The position numbers and the translations under genes are program-made. A stretch of 64,000 nt of DNA from Rallus limicola. Taxonomy: Eukaryota; Chordata; Aves; Gruiformes; Rallidae. Of this stretch, positions 13,301 to 23,131 are shown one piece after another. How positions within the stretch are numbered: the first letter of the stretch is position 1; each line of letters begins with the position of its first letter. The notes under the pieces are model-generated. The model did no database searches and was not told the DNA's origin. It worked only from the letters and a program-made list of their open reading frames with translations. The stretch covers positions 101,898,211 to 101,962,210 of the forward strand of contig JAKCOZ010000001.1 of NCBI GenBank assembly GCA_022605955.1, in the 5' to 3' direction.

Positions 13301-15101
13301 TTAGGGGCAGCTAAACACTGAAGTGCTTAAAATTTTATTTACCAATAAAGAAATCTGAAATACCTTTCAAATACAGGCTTTCAGTATTTTGCCTACTCTC
13401 AAATAGAAAGCACAGTAAGAACTGGTTCTTTAGGTGGGGGTGCTAAAAAATAAAAAATAATAAAAAAAGATAATTTAATTAGCACTAAAGACTGGGATCA
13501 GAAAAGAACTCCGTAAGAGAAAGCCCACTGGGTATATAACCACTCATCAGTTATATTTGCTGTGGATAAGGAAAGGAGACATATTCCATATGTTTTCCTA
13601 TCAGATTGTGTCACAGAAATATTCACAAAATTGGTCAAATTAGGAGAAAACAAGGTACTTCTTGACAAAGAGACCTGAATGATGTTAATTACTGGAGGCT
13701 GTCCTTGAAAATAGGTGTTTCATGATGTTTTTCTTTTTCAGAGTGAAAAAGTCATTCCAGATGTTTATCTGACATCAAAATGCTGGCTTAAATAGAATAC
13801 TGAAAAGAAATAAGACTTCACACAAGCATTAGACGACTAAGGTGTAGGAAATCAGTTTCCTTCCCATGTTAAGATACCATACAGATATGCCTCTGCTTTC
13901 CCCTCTTCCAGCCCTGGTAGTTTAACACATCTATTTGAGGAGAGATGGATCTTTAGTGGATCCATCCATTCCACATCCCCATGGCACACTGGATGCCATT
14001 CACACAATTTCAGAGGTGCTCAAAAAGTATTTTGGTAGCAGAACACAGAAGACTGAAGGAAATTTCTCTAATTACAAACTGTAAAAAAGGAATACTTTAA
14101 CTAAAAAGTGTTTGATAATGAATCAAACAACTCCACTTAATCCTAACATCAAAAGGCTTTTCCTATCAAACACCGCTATTTAAGACAGGAAGTGTAGGCC
14201 TCTCCTCATCCACCCTCTCTGTCATTGCTTTACACTAATTACTTTTGTAACTGCATATTGGCTAATAGTTCTTCATAATCCCTATTTTAACAACAAATGT
14301 TGGCTTTGTTCACAACTAAGGTTATACTCGGAAAACACAGGCTGCAAGGTTTTACCCTCAAGAGGTCTTCCATCAAGGGACCAAAGTAACATAACTTCGC
14401 TCCAGATAGCTCTACTATTAACTTGTAATTAAGGACTACAACCTAATATGGAAATAAGCAGCAGAGCTTGTATGTGCTATTATTACACACTCAAACATCA
14501 AAAAACATTCCCCAGAGGTCCCTAAGACTGCTTCTATGATTTAGGTTATTTTATTCTGCAAACACTAACCTGAAGCCAATTTCATAAGCTTCAAAGTCTG
14601 TTTAATTGGTATTAATTGTTTCATTTGCAATTACTTTCAAGGAGAGGACATTCAGTAACAGCCGCCTGATTTTTAGAGCATGTTTTCACACTGTATTCTC
14701 TACAATTTATCCAAGAATAACAAATGCCCTCTTTATTTTAGGTGTCCATTAAAATAATCCCTTCCTGCTTTCCATTTTTAATGCTAACACCAGTTCCAGC
14801 CCTTTACAGTTTAACTTCTGCTAACAATAAAAATCTAAAGGGTGTTAAAATATTGAGAAGAATTAAGCATATCCAAGAAACATACTACCCTTCCAACCCA
14901 AGCTTGTGCTTCATCCAAACTCTTATCCCTCATTCAGGTTGGTATTTGCACACAAAGCAGCTTGCTTCCTCCTCCATGACCATTAATAAAAAGAAATACA
15001 GCCTGGAGAAGAGAAGGCTCCAGAGAGATTTCTCTGCAACCTTCTAGTACCTAAAGGGGACCTACAGGAAAGATGGAGACAGAAAGGGTACAAGGGCATA
15101 G
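7336..15101. other. Intron 1 segment without recognised elements
   Basis: AT-rich single-copy-looking sequence. Only minor simple tracts are seen, such as the G-rich stretch GGGGGGAGGGGGG near 12140. Open frames here (for example 7716-7943 minus, 10784-11047 plus, 14742-15047 plus) show no domain or splice context that I recognise. Confidence 0.6.
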
Positions 15102-17043
15102 AGTGACAGAGTCACAGAATAACCTGAGTTGGAAGGACCCACAAGGTTCATTGAGTCCAACTCCTGGCTCCACACAGGGCCAGACAGGTCAGAGCATATG
15201 ACTGAGGGCATCGTCCAGACGCTTCTTGACCTCAGCCAAGCTGGGTGCTGTGACCCCTTCTCTGATGAGCCTGTGCCAGTGCCTGACCACCCCCTCAGTA
15301 CAGAACTGCTTCCTAATATCCAGCCTAAACCTCCCCTGTCACAGCTTCATGCCATTACCTTGGGTTCTGTTGCTGGTCACCAAACAGCAGAGATCAGTAC
15401 CTGCCCCTTCTCTCCCCCTTGTCAGGAAGCCACAGACCGTGATGAGGTTTGCCCTCAGTCTCTGCTTTTCCAAGCTGTACAAATCAAGGGACTTCAGACT
15501 CTCCTCATTACACTTGCCCTTCAGACCCTTCACCATCCTTATTGGCCTCCTCTGGACACTCTCCAATATTTTTATGTTCCTCTTGTACTGCGGCACCCAA
15601 ATCTGCACACAGTGCTCGAGGTGAGGCCGCACCAGCACAGTGCAGAGTGCTACAATCACCTCTCTGGCCTGGCTGGCCATGCCGTGCTTGATGCACCCAA
15701 GGATGTGGTTGGCCCTCCTGGCTGCCTGGGCACGCTGCTGGCTCATGTTTAACTTGCTGTTCACCAAGACCCCCAGACCCCTCTCAGCATGGCTGGCCTC
15801 CAGCATCTGACCCCCCAGTCTCTGTGTGCAGCCAGGGCTGCCCCTTCCCAGGTGCAGAACTGGGCACTTGCCCTTGTTAAGCTTCATGCTGTTGGTGATT
15901 GCCCAGCTCTCTGATCTGTCCAGGTCCCTCTGAAAGCTTCTCCACCCTCAAGGGAGTCAACAGCTCCTCCCAATTTAGTCTCCTCTGCAAATTTATTTAA
16001 GACACCCATTAGTCCCCTGTCCAGGATGCTTATGAAAATGTTAAAAATAACTGGACCCAAAACAGAACCCTGGGGAACCCCACTAGTCACTGGCTGCCAG
16101 TCTGATGTTACCCCATTCACTGTCACCCTCTGAGCCCAACCCTTCAGCCAGTTGCCCACCCAACTCATTATGGCTTTGTCTAGTTGTCTGCTGGACGAGT
16201 TGTCCAGCAAGATACCATGAGACACAGTATCTGAAGCCTTACTGAACTCAAAAAAACCCCCCATCAACTGGTTTCCCTTGGTCAACCAGCTGGGTAACCT
16301 TGTAAAAGGAAATCAGATTGGATAGACAGGACCTTCCCCTCCTGAACCCGTGTTGGCTGTGGTGAATGACTGTCTTGTCCTTTAGGTGTTTTTCAATAAC
16401 TCCCAGTATGATTTTCTCCGTAATTTCACCAGGCACTGAGGTGAGACTGACAGGCCTGTAACTACCAGGGTCCTCTTTCTTACCCTTCTTGAGAACTGGG
16501 GCAATGTTTGCCAGTTTCCAGTCAACTGGGACATCTCTAGATTGCAAAGACCATTGGAAAATAATCAAGCGAGGTCTCATTGACATCAAGCCAGCTCCCT
16601 GAGTACCCTGGGATGAATCCCATTTGGGCCCAAGGACCTATATGGATCCAGACAGAGCAGCAAATCGCCATCAAGTTCAGGGTTCATCAGGAATTTATCA
16701 TTACTGCAGTCACTGCACGTGGAGTCCCAGAGCCCACAGACTGTGTTGAAGACAGAGGCAAAAAAGGCGTTAAACATCTCTACTCTGTCTATGTCACTGT
16801 CAGTAAGGTGAATGTTCTCAATGAGTAACGGACCAATGTTCTCTCTGGTCCTCCTCTTCCTGTTAATGTATTTGAAAAAACCCTTTTTATTGTCTGCCAC
16901 AGTACTGGCCAGCCTCAACTCTAACTGAGCTTTGGCCACAGGAATTTTCTCCCTACAAAGGCAAACAGCATCCCTGTAATCCTCTGCCACTGCGTGCCCT
17001 TCCTTCCATTGGCTGTACACTTTAATGGTCATTACTTCTTGTC
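15102..17043 (-). mobile_element. CR1 LINE copy, 5'-truncated, with ORF2 remnant and its own 3' end
   Basis: On the minus strand this copy runs from reverse-transcriptase coding sequence (near 17030) to a CR1 3' end near 15102. The end shows the family's usual GGACTC...TCCTTCCAACTCAGG pattern followed by short ATTCTGTGA-like repeats. About 1.94 kb is present, so the 5'UTR, ORF1 and the endonuclease half of ORF2 are missing, as is common for CR1. Its 3' region differs from the neighbouring copy at 17052, so the two belong to different CR1 subfamilies. It lies in the sense orientation of APP within intron 1. It is old and disabled. Confidence 0.93.
15339..17032 (-). pseudogene. CR1 ORF2 (reverse transcriptase) remnant with several frameshifts
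   Basis: Four overlapping minus-strand frames (16586-17032, 16248-16589, 15884-16285, 15339-15887) together carry the CR1 reverse-transcriptase region, alternating between two reading frames, so at least three frameshifts separate them. Visible blocks in order are [79 protein letters not shown] and FAEETKLGG. The family's catalytic box is normally FADD; here it reads FAEE (15980-15991), so the catalytic aspartates are lost in addition to the frameshifts. The C-terminal part (HAERGLGVLV, ANHILGCIKHG) is also present. It encodes no functional enzyme. Confidence 0.92.
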
Positions 17044-17068
17044 TTTAATAGGACAAGAAGTAATGACC
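17027..17068. repeat. 17-bp perfect inverted repeat at the junction of two CR1 copies
   Basis: The left arm 17027-17043 (GGTCATTACTTCTTGTC) and right arm 17052-17068 (GACAAGAAGTAATGACC) are exact reverse complements around the 8-nt spacer TTTAATAG. The right arm is genuine CR1 3'UTR sequence. The left arm sits at the 5' truncation point of the minus-strand CR1. The palindrome therefore marks the join. Confidence 0.95.
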
Positions 17069-17312
17069 TTAACCTGAAGAAGGGCAGATTTAGATTCAAT
17101 GTTAGGAAGAAATTCTTCCCTGTGAGGGTGGTGAGGCACTGGTACAGGCTGCCCAGAGAAGCTGTGGCTGCCCCCTCCCTGGCAGTGTTCAAGGCCAGGC
17201 TGGATGGGGCTTTGGGCAACCTGGGCTACTGGAGGGTGCCCCTGACCATGGCAGGGGCTGGAATTAGATGGGCTTTGGGGCTCCTTCCAAGACAAACCAT
17301 TATGTGATTCCA
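17052..17312 (+). mobile_element. CR1 LINE 3' end fragment, plus strand, abutting the minus-strand copy
   Basis: The sequence starting GGACAAGAAGTAATGACC and continuing through the CR1 3'UTR landmarks (GTGAGGGTGGTGAGGCACTG, CTGCCCAGAGAAGCTGTGG, AAGGCCAGGCTGGATGGGGC) ends near ACCATTATGTGATTCC at about 17312. About 260 bp remain. It points away from the copy at 15102-17043, so the two elements are back to back with their 3' ends outward. Confidence 0.92.
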
Positions 17313-19315
17313 TCTTTGAAAAGTAAGACTGCTCAAAGCTACCTTTTTCCTGAAAAGAACAGAGGTAAAAATAGGAGGAGTGTAAAAGGACTTTTTTTCA
17401 CCTCACACATTTAGTGAGCAAAACATGAGATAACCTTGTTATCCCCAGTGGAAAGACCAAGTTTCTTCCACTGGACTATGTCCGGTTTGCTGCAGCCTAC
17501 AAGTGAAGATCACTACTCAATTCCAGAGGGTTACAGTTCAAACCAGGGAACTGCCATGCTAAAATAGGCTTGCCATCAACTTCGCAGCACAGCTTAACAG
17601 AATACAGACTGACAGAGTTCCTACTTAAGTTATAAAATACTAGTTCTCCTAGTTTTATTAAGTATCTATACAGAATACAAAAGCTTTAAAGACTATTTGC
17701 ATTTTAAAAACTCAGGTAGAGTAAAAGGCAGATAAAGTAACAACCACCAAAAAAATCTTCCCCTCTTATAAAAGCAATCAGGACAAAAAAAACTCCAATA
17801 AAGCACCCAAATTAGAAACAAAATATTTATTTTCTCCCCACACAAATTTAAGATGGCTTTTTGTCAAAACCAAGGAAAATTTTCCATCTTCCAACTTCTC
17901 CTTAGAGACAGAGTCACAGGAGTAAGAGGCTGTCAAAATCAACATGAATAATTTAGAAATTGTTTTATTGTCTAATGTTAATATAGAAACAGCAGCAGCG
18001 ATTATTGTTGTCAACAGCCTATGGAAATAGGTCAAAAAAACATTTTACTGATTGCTCTGTAAAACTACTCAGTACAGTTACTCCATCCTGGAAAGCAGTA
18101 ATGGAAAGGACCACTCACCTGAACTACAGAAAAAACTTGCAAAGACCTACATTTACTTCACAAAAACCCATTAGCTTTGGGCAAGCTCAAGGCACCTGAA
18201 ATTTACTTGAAATACAGACGCAACTGAAAAGTTCCTGAAAAAAATCAGAGATGTTTATTTGCCCTGACTATAACCTTTTTAACCCAAGTGTAAGTACTTG
18301 ACTGTAGTCCTCCTGGCTTGCTTCATAAATAGCCATGCCAAAAAGGCATCACAACAGCACACTGCCCACTACTACTCCACAGGAGCTTTAGGATCCCCTG
18401 CTCCAAAAACATATTAAAATCAAGTCTGTCTCCAAGGCTGCAGAGGATGCAATAGTTTTCTTAAAACTATCTTCTAGCAGCTAACAATTCTCCTCACCCA
18501 TAGGCTTCATAAAGTTCTGAGGCACATATTGTATTTACTCCACCGGCTTTCGTTTTTACACTTCCCTCAGGTTGCGTTCCAAGTACTATTAGGTTACTAC
18601 ATGAACCCCAGCTGAGGCATCCGTCTACCCTGAAACCAAAATAAGTATCAGAAACAAACCAAAAACATGCCTGGACTAAGTGCTGAGTTCACAAGGTTAT
18701 CTCATGGAGCAACTGGGAGGTAAGCACTCACCTCCCCGAAGAGCTCAGTGACCCAGCAGCCAAATAGTTACAAGAAGTATCTGCAAGACTTCAGCAGAAA
18801 CGTTGCTATCACATCTGTAATGAAGAACAGGCCCCTGCATACGCACACTTGAACACATGCCCATGAGAAGAGGGATGTCCCCAGCTAGGGCCCCTGGAAA
18901 CACCAATGAGCAACGAAGAGGACCATGAGAACAGAAAAGGCCTGGCCCATATTCAGGGCCTGTCTGGCTTGCCCACACAAATGTTTCCATGCTCCCACAA
19001 GGGACTGAAAAATAAAATGTAGCTGAAATTAAAAAAAAAAAATTTCAACAAAAAAAATCAGTATTTCCACACATAGGCATAAATGTGAGGCAAGTATTAG
19101 GGGGGAGGGGCACAAACTTCCTAGCAAGTCATACATGGTAAATTTTTGTGTCACTATGTGGACATCATAAAAAGACATTTGTCTGCCACTAAGTGCTGCA
19201 TCAAGAGGTTTTCATCCCTGCCAATAATACAGAGGTCTCTACCAGCAACATGATTGCTTCAAAAAACCCAACAAATCTGAAAAACAAACCAAAAACCCAT
19301 ACTCCCTCACTTCAG

Positions 19316-19785
19316 GCGTGAAGGTGCTTGAATGCATCCAGCGGGGCAACAAGGCTGGAGAAAGTGCTAGAAGACATGTCCTGTGAGGAGTGGCTGTGGA
19401 CTTCGTCAAGTTTGGAGAGGAGGAGGCAGAGGGGTGACCTCATTGCTCTCTGCAGCTTCCTGAGGAGGGCAAGTGGAGAGGGGGGTGCTGAGTTTGTTTC
19501 GCTGTACCCAGTGACAGGACATGTGGGAATGGTTCAAAGCTGCTCCAGGGGAGATGCAGACTGAACGCGAGGGAACATTTCATTACTGAGAGGGTGGTCA
19601 GACACTGAAACAGGCTTCCTAGAGAGGTGGTGATGCCTCAAGCCTGTTTGTGATATAAAGGCATTTGGACAATGTCCTTAGTAACAGGCTTGAACTTTTG
19701 GTCAGCCCTGAATTGGTCAGGCAGCTGGACTAAGTGATCCTTTTGTAGGTGTCTTTTGACTAAAATACTCTATTCCTGTGTAACT
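19316..19785 (+). mobile_element. CR1-like LINE 3' fragment, plus strand
   Basis: The stretch carries diverged CR1 landmarks in order: AGTTTGGAGAGGAGGAGGCA, GGGGTGACCTCATTGCTCTC, TGAGAGGGTGGTCAGACACTG, then a decayed end (ACTAAGTGATCC ... TATTCCTGTG). It is more divergent than the copies at 15-17 kb and lies antisense to APP. A chance open frame of 78 codons (19328-19564) crosses it and is not a gene. The 5' limit is approximate. Confidence 0.82.
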
Positions 19786-20387
19786 TTGGTCACAACCAAA
19801 CTAGCAGCACAAGCAGTTCAATGTGTGCAATGACATGCACCTTCAAAGGCTGTGGGGTCAATGAGGGCAACAGGGACAGGCCGAACCATGTCTCTTCCGG
19901 AGCTCCCTATCTTAAGAGTCCATGTGGATTTTGCCGTTACCAGCGTAACACTAACTGGAAGTCCTCATGCCTACCAGGCCTCCCTGGCCTGCAAATACCT
20001 CTGCATTTTATTATGAAAACTGCATCACATTTTATTATAAAAACTGCAGTTTGGGCAGAGAGAAAAACTAAGTGGGTTGACGTAAAATAACCAGGACTGT
20101 GGTGACTTTCAGGAAGAGGCATTCAATCTAGGGCAGCACCAATGAACACTTAACATGACCAAAAAACCAACAAATTTACAAGCAGAATAAAAAAAGACAT
20201 TAAGAAAATGGAATTTAAAAATCCCAACAATCTTGCTTCCAAGCTGTTCATTTACATTTTGAAACAAGTCTCTGGTCATTTACATGGCTATAGGATGTGG
20301 TGACTAATAGCAATAGGGCGGAAAAAAGAAACAAGTGGGAAAAAAACCCCAACAAATTCTTATCAGAATATCCTTTATCTCACTTGG

Positions 20388-20407
20388 AAAAAAAAAAAAA
20401 AAAAAAA
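20388..20407 (+). repeat. A20 homopolymer
   Basis: Twenty uninterrupted A residues. There is no upstream AATAAA or recognisable retrocopy, so it reads as a simple repeat rather than a processed-pseudogene tail. Confidence 0.85.
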
Positions 20408-21707
20408 GAGACAACATGCAATCCAGCAGGTACTCAAGGTTGACAAAAGCAGCATTTGATGATACAATAAATATGTCAAAGTATTGTGATTTCTTTCAGT
20501 ATGTCTACACGTGTTGAAATGCATTTAAATCTAATCACCCGAGAGCCTGCCATGCCCCCCCAAAATAACATAAGGCTCTGTTTTACAGAATTTTACAGAA
20601 TTAGGTTTTGCATTGAAACGCATTCACTGTAAACCATCTGATTCCAGCACCCTATTTTTCTATTCCAATGCTCAGAGCCACCATCATTTATTTTACCTTA
20701 ATACATTAAATATAAGAAAAAGCAGGTATTTCACAGCAGCACAATAGACTGCAGAACTATTCCAGAAGTAACGTTCATCTTCCTACTACAGCCTTGAAAA
20801 ACTCACTCCTCTAAGTTGAAACTACAAGGTGAGAGCAAATACACAAATAATTCCCAAAAAAGATCTTGTTTTCATTTATATTTAAGCACCTTTTTCATGA
20901 AAAAAAAAGGTACAAGAAGTTGGCATAGGATATATTTAAAACCTATTTCAATGCACGTGTACCTGGGAAGGAGGCGAAAATAAAAATTATATGCAGAGCC
21001 AGACTCAATACCATGAAACAACTGTATCTGGTCAAAAACTGACAAACAATCCAAATCTGACAAGCAAGTTAACATTTGAGCAATGTCAGTTTCTCAAACG
21101 AACTATATCCTTCAAGCGTTAGTGCTCTGTAATTTATTGACTTGTTTTTAAACAGAATAGCAGTCCTCAGTTTTGAGAAATTCATTTGAAGTAGCTGTTG
21201 ACTTAAAGATAGCTTCATACCTCATTCATCACAGTTACAGCATCTCATTCACTTAAAGCATCTCATGGAAGTATAACTTTCGTATATCTTTGCTCTTTTT
21301 TTACATTACTTATTTTCTTTAACTTCTGCTAAAACTGGATTGCAAAGAGACAGCTGGTAAGAGGATGCTATTCCACTTGAAGGATACCTACATCTTACCT
21401 CCATTCCATAAAATTTATCAATACTCAACCTCTCACAGAATCATCTTTTAAATAAAAGCATTTTAAAGAAGGAAGAAGGGAAATAACTTATTTAAAGTAC
21501 CTCTTCAGCAGTGGTTTTATTCTTTTTTAGATCCTATACAGTAGGATGTCTATATATAGGCAAGTTAGAAGAACAGAGGACAATGTGTTTTCAAACACCC
21601 CTGTTTAAATGTTCGGAGTTGTAATTTTCTAAATAAATAATAATAATGGTAACAAATAAAAAAAAAAACAAAAACAAAAAAAAACACAACACCAAAAAAC
21701 CACCCAG

Positions 21708-23131
21708 CATGGCTAGGTGTGGTGGAGAAAGGAGTTCTGCAGAAGTAGTGGCTTCTGCAAAAAGCTCTCTGCAGACCTGACAGAGCAAACACCAGCTGGC
21801 TCAAGGCCAGAGATTTTGTTGACCAAGGCTGAGCCCATCAGTGACAGTCACAACACCTCCGGAAACCACATTTAGGAGAAAAAAAACCTGCAAGCAGCCA
21901 CCTTTTGCTACCAGAGAAGGGAGTGCGGTGTAAGAAACTGTGCAGGTTCCAAGGCTGGTGAAAGCAGGGGAAGAAGGCACCCTAGGTGCCAGAGAGAAAG
22001 ATGCCCCAGCAGTCCATGGAGAAACCCATGGTGGAACAAGTGTCCCCTGTAGGGAACTGCGTCCGGAAGATCACGGGCTGTATGGGAAGTTAGGGCACCC
22101 ATGACCTCCCCTCTCGCGAGAGAGGTGACGGGGGGCACTGGGTGGTAACGAAGCTGGGGGCATATATAAGCTGTTGTCTTAATGTAAATAAACGCCATTG
22201 CAGTATCCTCATATTGGTGTATGTACTGCTTGGCCCAGGGGCTGGGAGGTTCCCTGTGTTGCTTCACCCGGACGAGGTCGACTGTCATGCAGAAGACAGC
22301 AGTCCCCCCACAGAAAAGGCCGAGACCCCACCTGCAGCCTGTGGAGAGGCACCATGCTGGAGCAGGTGGAGGCATACAGAAGGCACTGTGACCCACATTA
22401 GAGCAATTCCCTGCCAGCACTTGCAGCCCGTGGAGAGAGACAGAGACACAGAGATGAGAGAGACACCCATGCTGCAGCAGGTTTGCTGGGGGGAGGCGGT
22501 GCTTGTGACCCTGTGGAGGACCAGGCTAGAGCAGTCGGGGCCTGAGAGACATTCTATGATTTATGACTGCACCCCATAGCAGTGACCCACGCTGGGGCAG
22601 CTGGTGAAGACCTGAAGCCCTGTGGGAGAAGATTCATGCTGGAGAAGTTAGTGGAGGACTGTCTGCTGTGGGTGGGACCCCACGGTGCAGCAGAGGAAGG
22701 GTATTGGTTTCCTTCTGAGTCCCCCCTCCCTGGCTAAGAAGGAAGCCAACTTGTGAAGAACTGACCGAAAACCCCCATTCCCTGCCCTTCCCTGTGCCCC
22801 ACTGGGGGAAGGAGGGAAATCAGGACTAAAGTGAAGTCCGCAAAGGAGGGAGGGTTGGGGGCAGGTGTTTTAAGATCTGGTCACACTTCTTATTACCTGA
22901 CTCTGGTGTCACTGGGTGTGCAGTGCAGTGTCATAAATTAGAGAGTTTGTTTCCTTTCTTCTGTGTTGAGTCTGTTGTGCCCGTGACGCTGATTGCAGAA
23001 TGATCTCTCCCTGTCCTTATCTCGACTCCTGAGCCTCTCAATATATATTTTCTCCCCTGTCCAACTGAAAAGGGGAGTGACAGTATGACTTTGGTGGGCG
23101 TCTGGCCTCCAGCCAGGGTCGAATCACCACA
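21708..23131 (+). mobile_element. Avian ERVL-type LTR (probably solo), interrupted by a second LTR
   Basis: The sequence follows the long avian ERVL LTR layout: GGCTTCTG near the start, CAAGGCTGAGCCCATCAGT, imperfect repeated units of the type CTGCAGCC(T/C)GTGGAGAG with CATGCTGGAGCAGGT, then CTCCCTGTCCTTATCTCGAC, TTTTCTCCCCTGTCCAACTG and CCAGCCAGGGTCGAATCAC, ending in CACCACA at 23131. Without the 260-bp insertion (22048-22307, LTR plus one copy of its target duplication) it is about 1.16 kb. The position where a TATA box is expected reads CATTTAGGAG and looks decayed. No ERVL internal coding sequence is visible on either side, so a solo LTR is likeliest. It is antisense to APP. The 5' boundary is uncertain by tens of bases, and I found no clear 5-bp target duplication. 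Confidence 0.8.
22048..22301 (+). mobile_element. Alpharetrovirus-like (ERVK-type) solo LTR, 254 bp, nested in the ERVL LTR
   Basis: The element starts TGTAGGGAACTG and ends AGAAGACAGCA. It has a TATA box (TATATAAG, 22163-22170), a poly(A) signal AATAAA (22187-22192) and then CGCCATT. The AATAAACGCCATT block with a nearby TTGGTGT is characteristic of avian alpharetrovirus R-U5 regions, where the cap site directly follows the AATAAAC. Both sides carry the same 6 bp, GTCCCC (22042-22047 and 22302-22307), matching the 6-bp duplication expected for this group. Removing the LTR and one duplication leaves sequence that fits the surrounding ERVL LTR. No primer-binding site or viral gene follows, so it is a solo LTR. 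The terminal inverted repeat is weak beyond TG...CA. Confidence 0.8.

Larger units (their letters stand above)
17313..21707. other. Intron 1 segment around the 19.3-kb CR1
   Basis: Apart from the CR1 fragment at 19316-19785 and the A20 run, this is AT-rich sequence with no recognised gene. An A-rich stretch with scattered C (about 21656-21700) directly precedes the ERVL LTR and may be a decayed tail or simple repeat. Confidence 0.55.

Noticed and set aside
19328..19564. 78-codon plus-strand open frame
   Set aside because: It lies wholly in a CR1 3' fragment.
20388..20407. A20 run as tail of a processed pseudogene
   Set aside because: The sequence before it has no AATAAA, no open frame and no recognisable gene.
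22142..22579. 145-codon plus-strand frame in the LTR region
   Set aside because: It crosses the nested LTR boundary and the ERVL LTR units, and LTRs of these families do not encode this.
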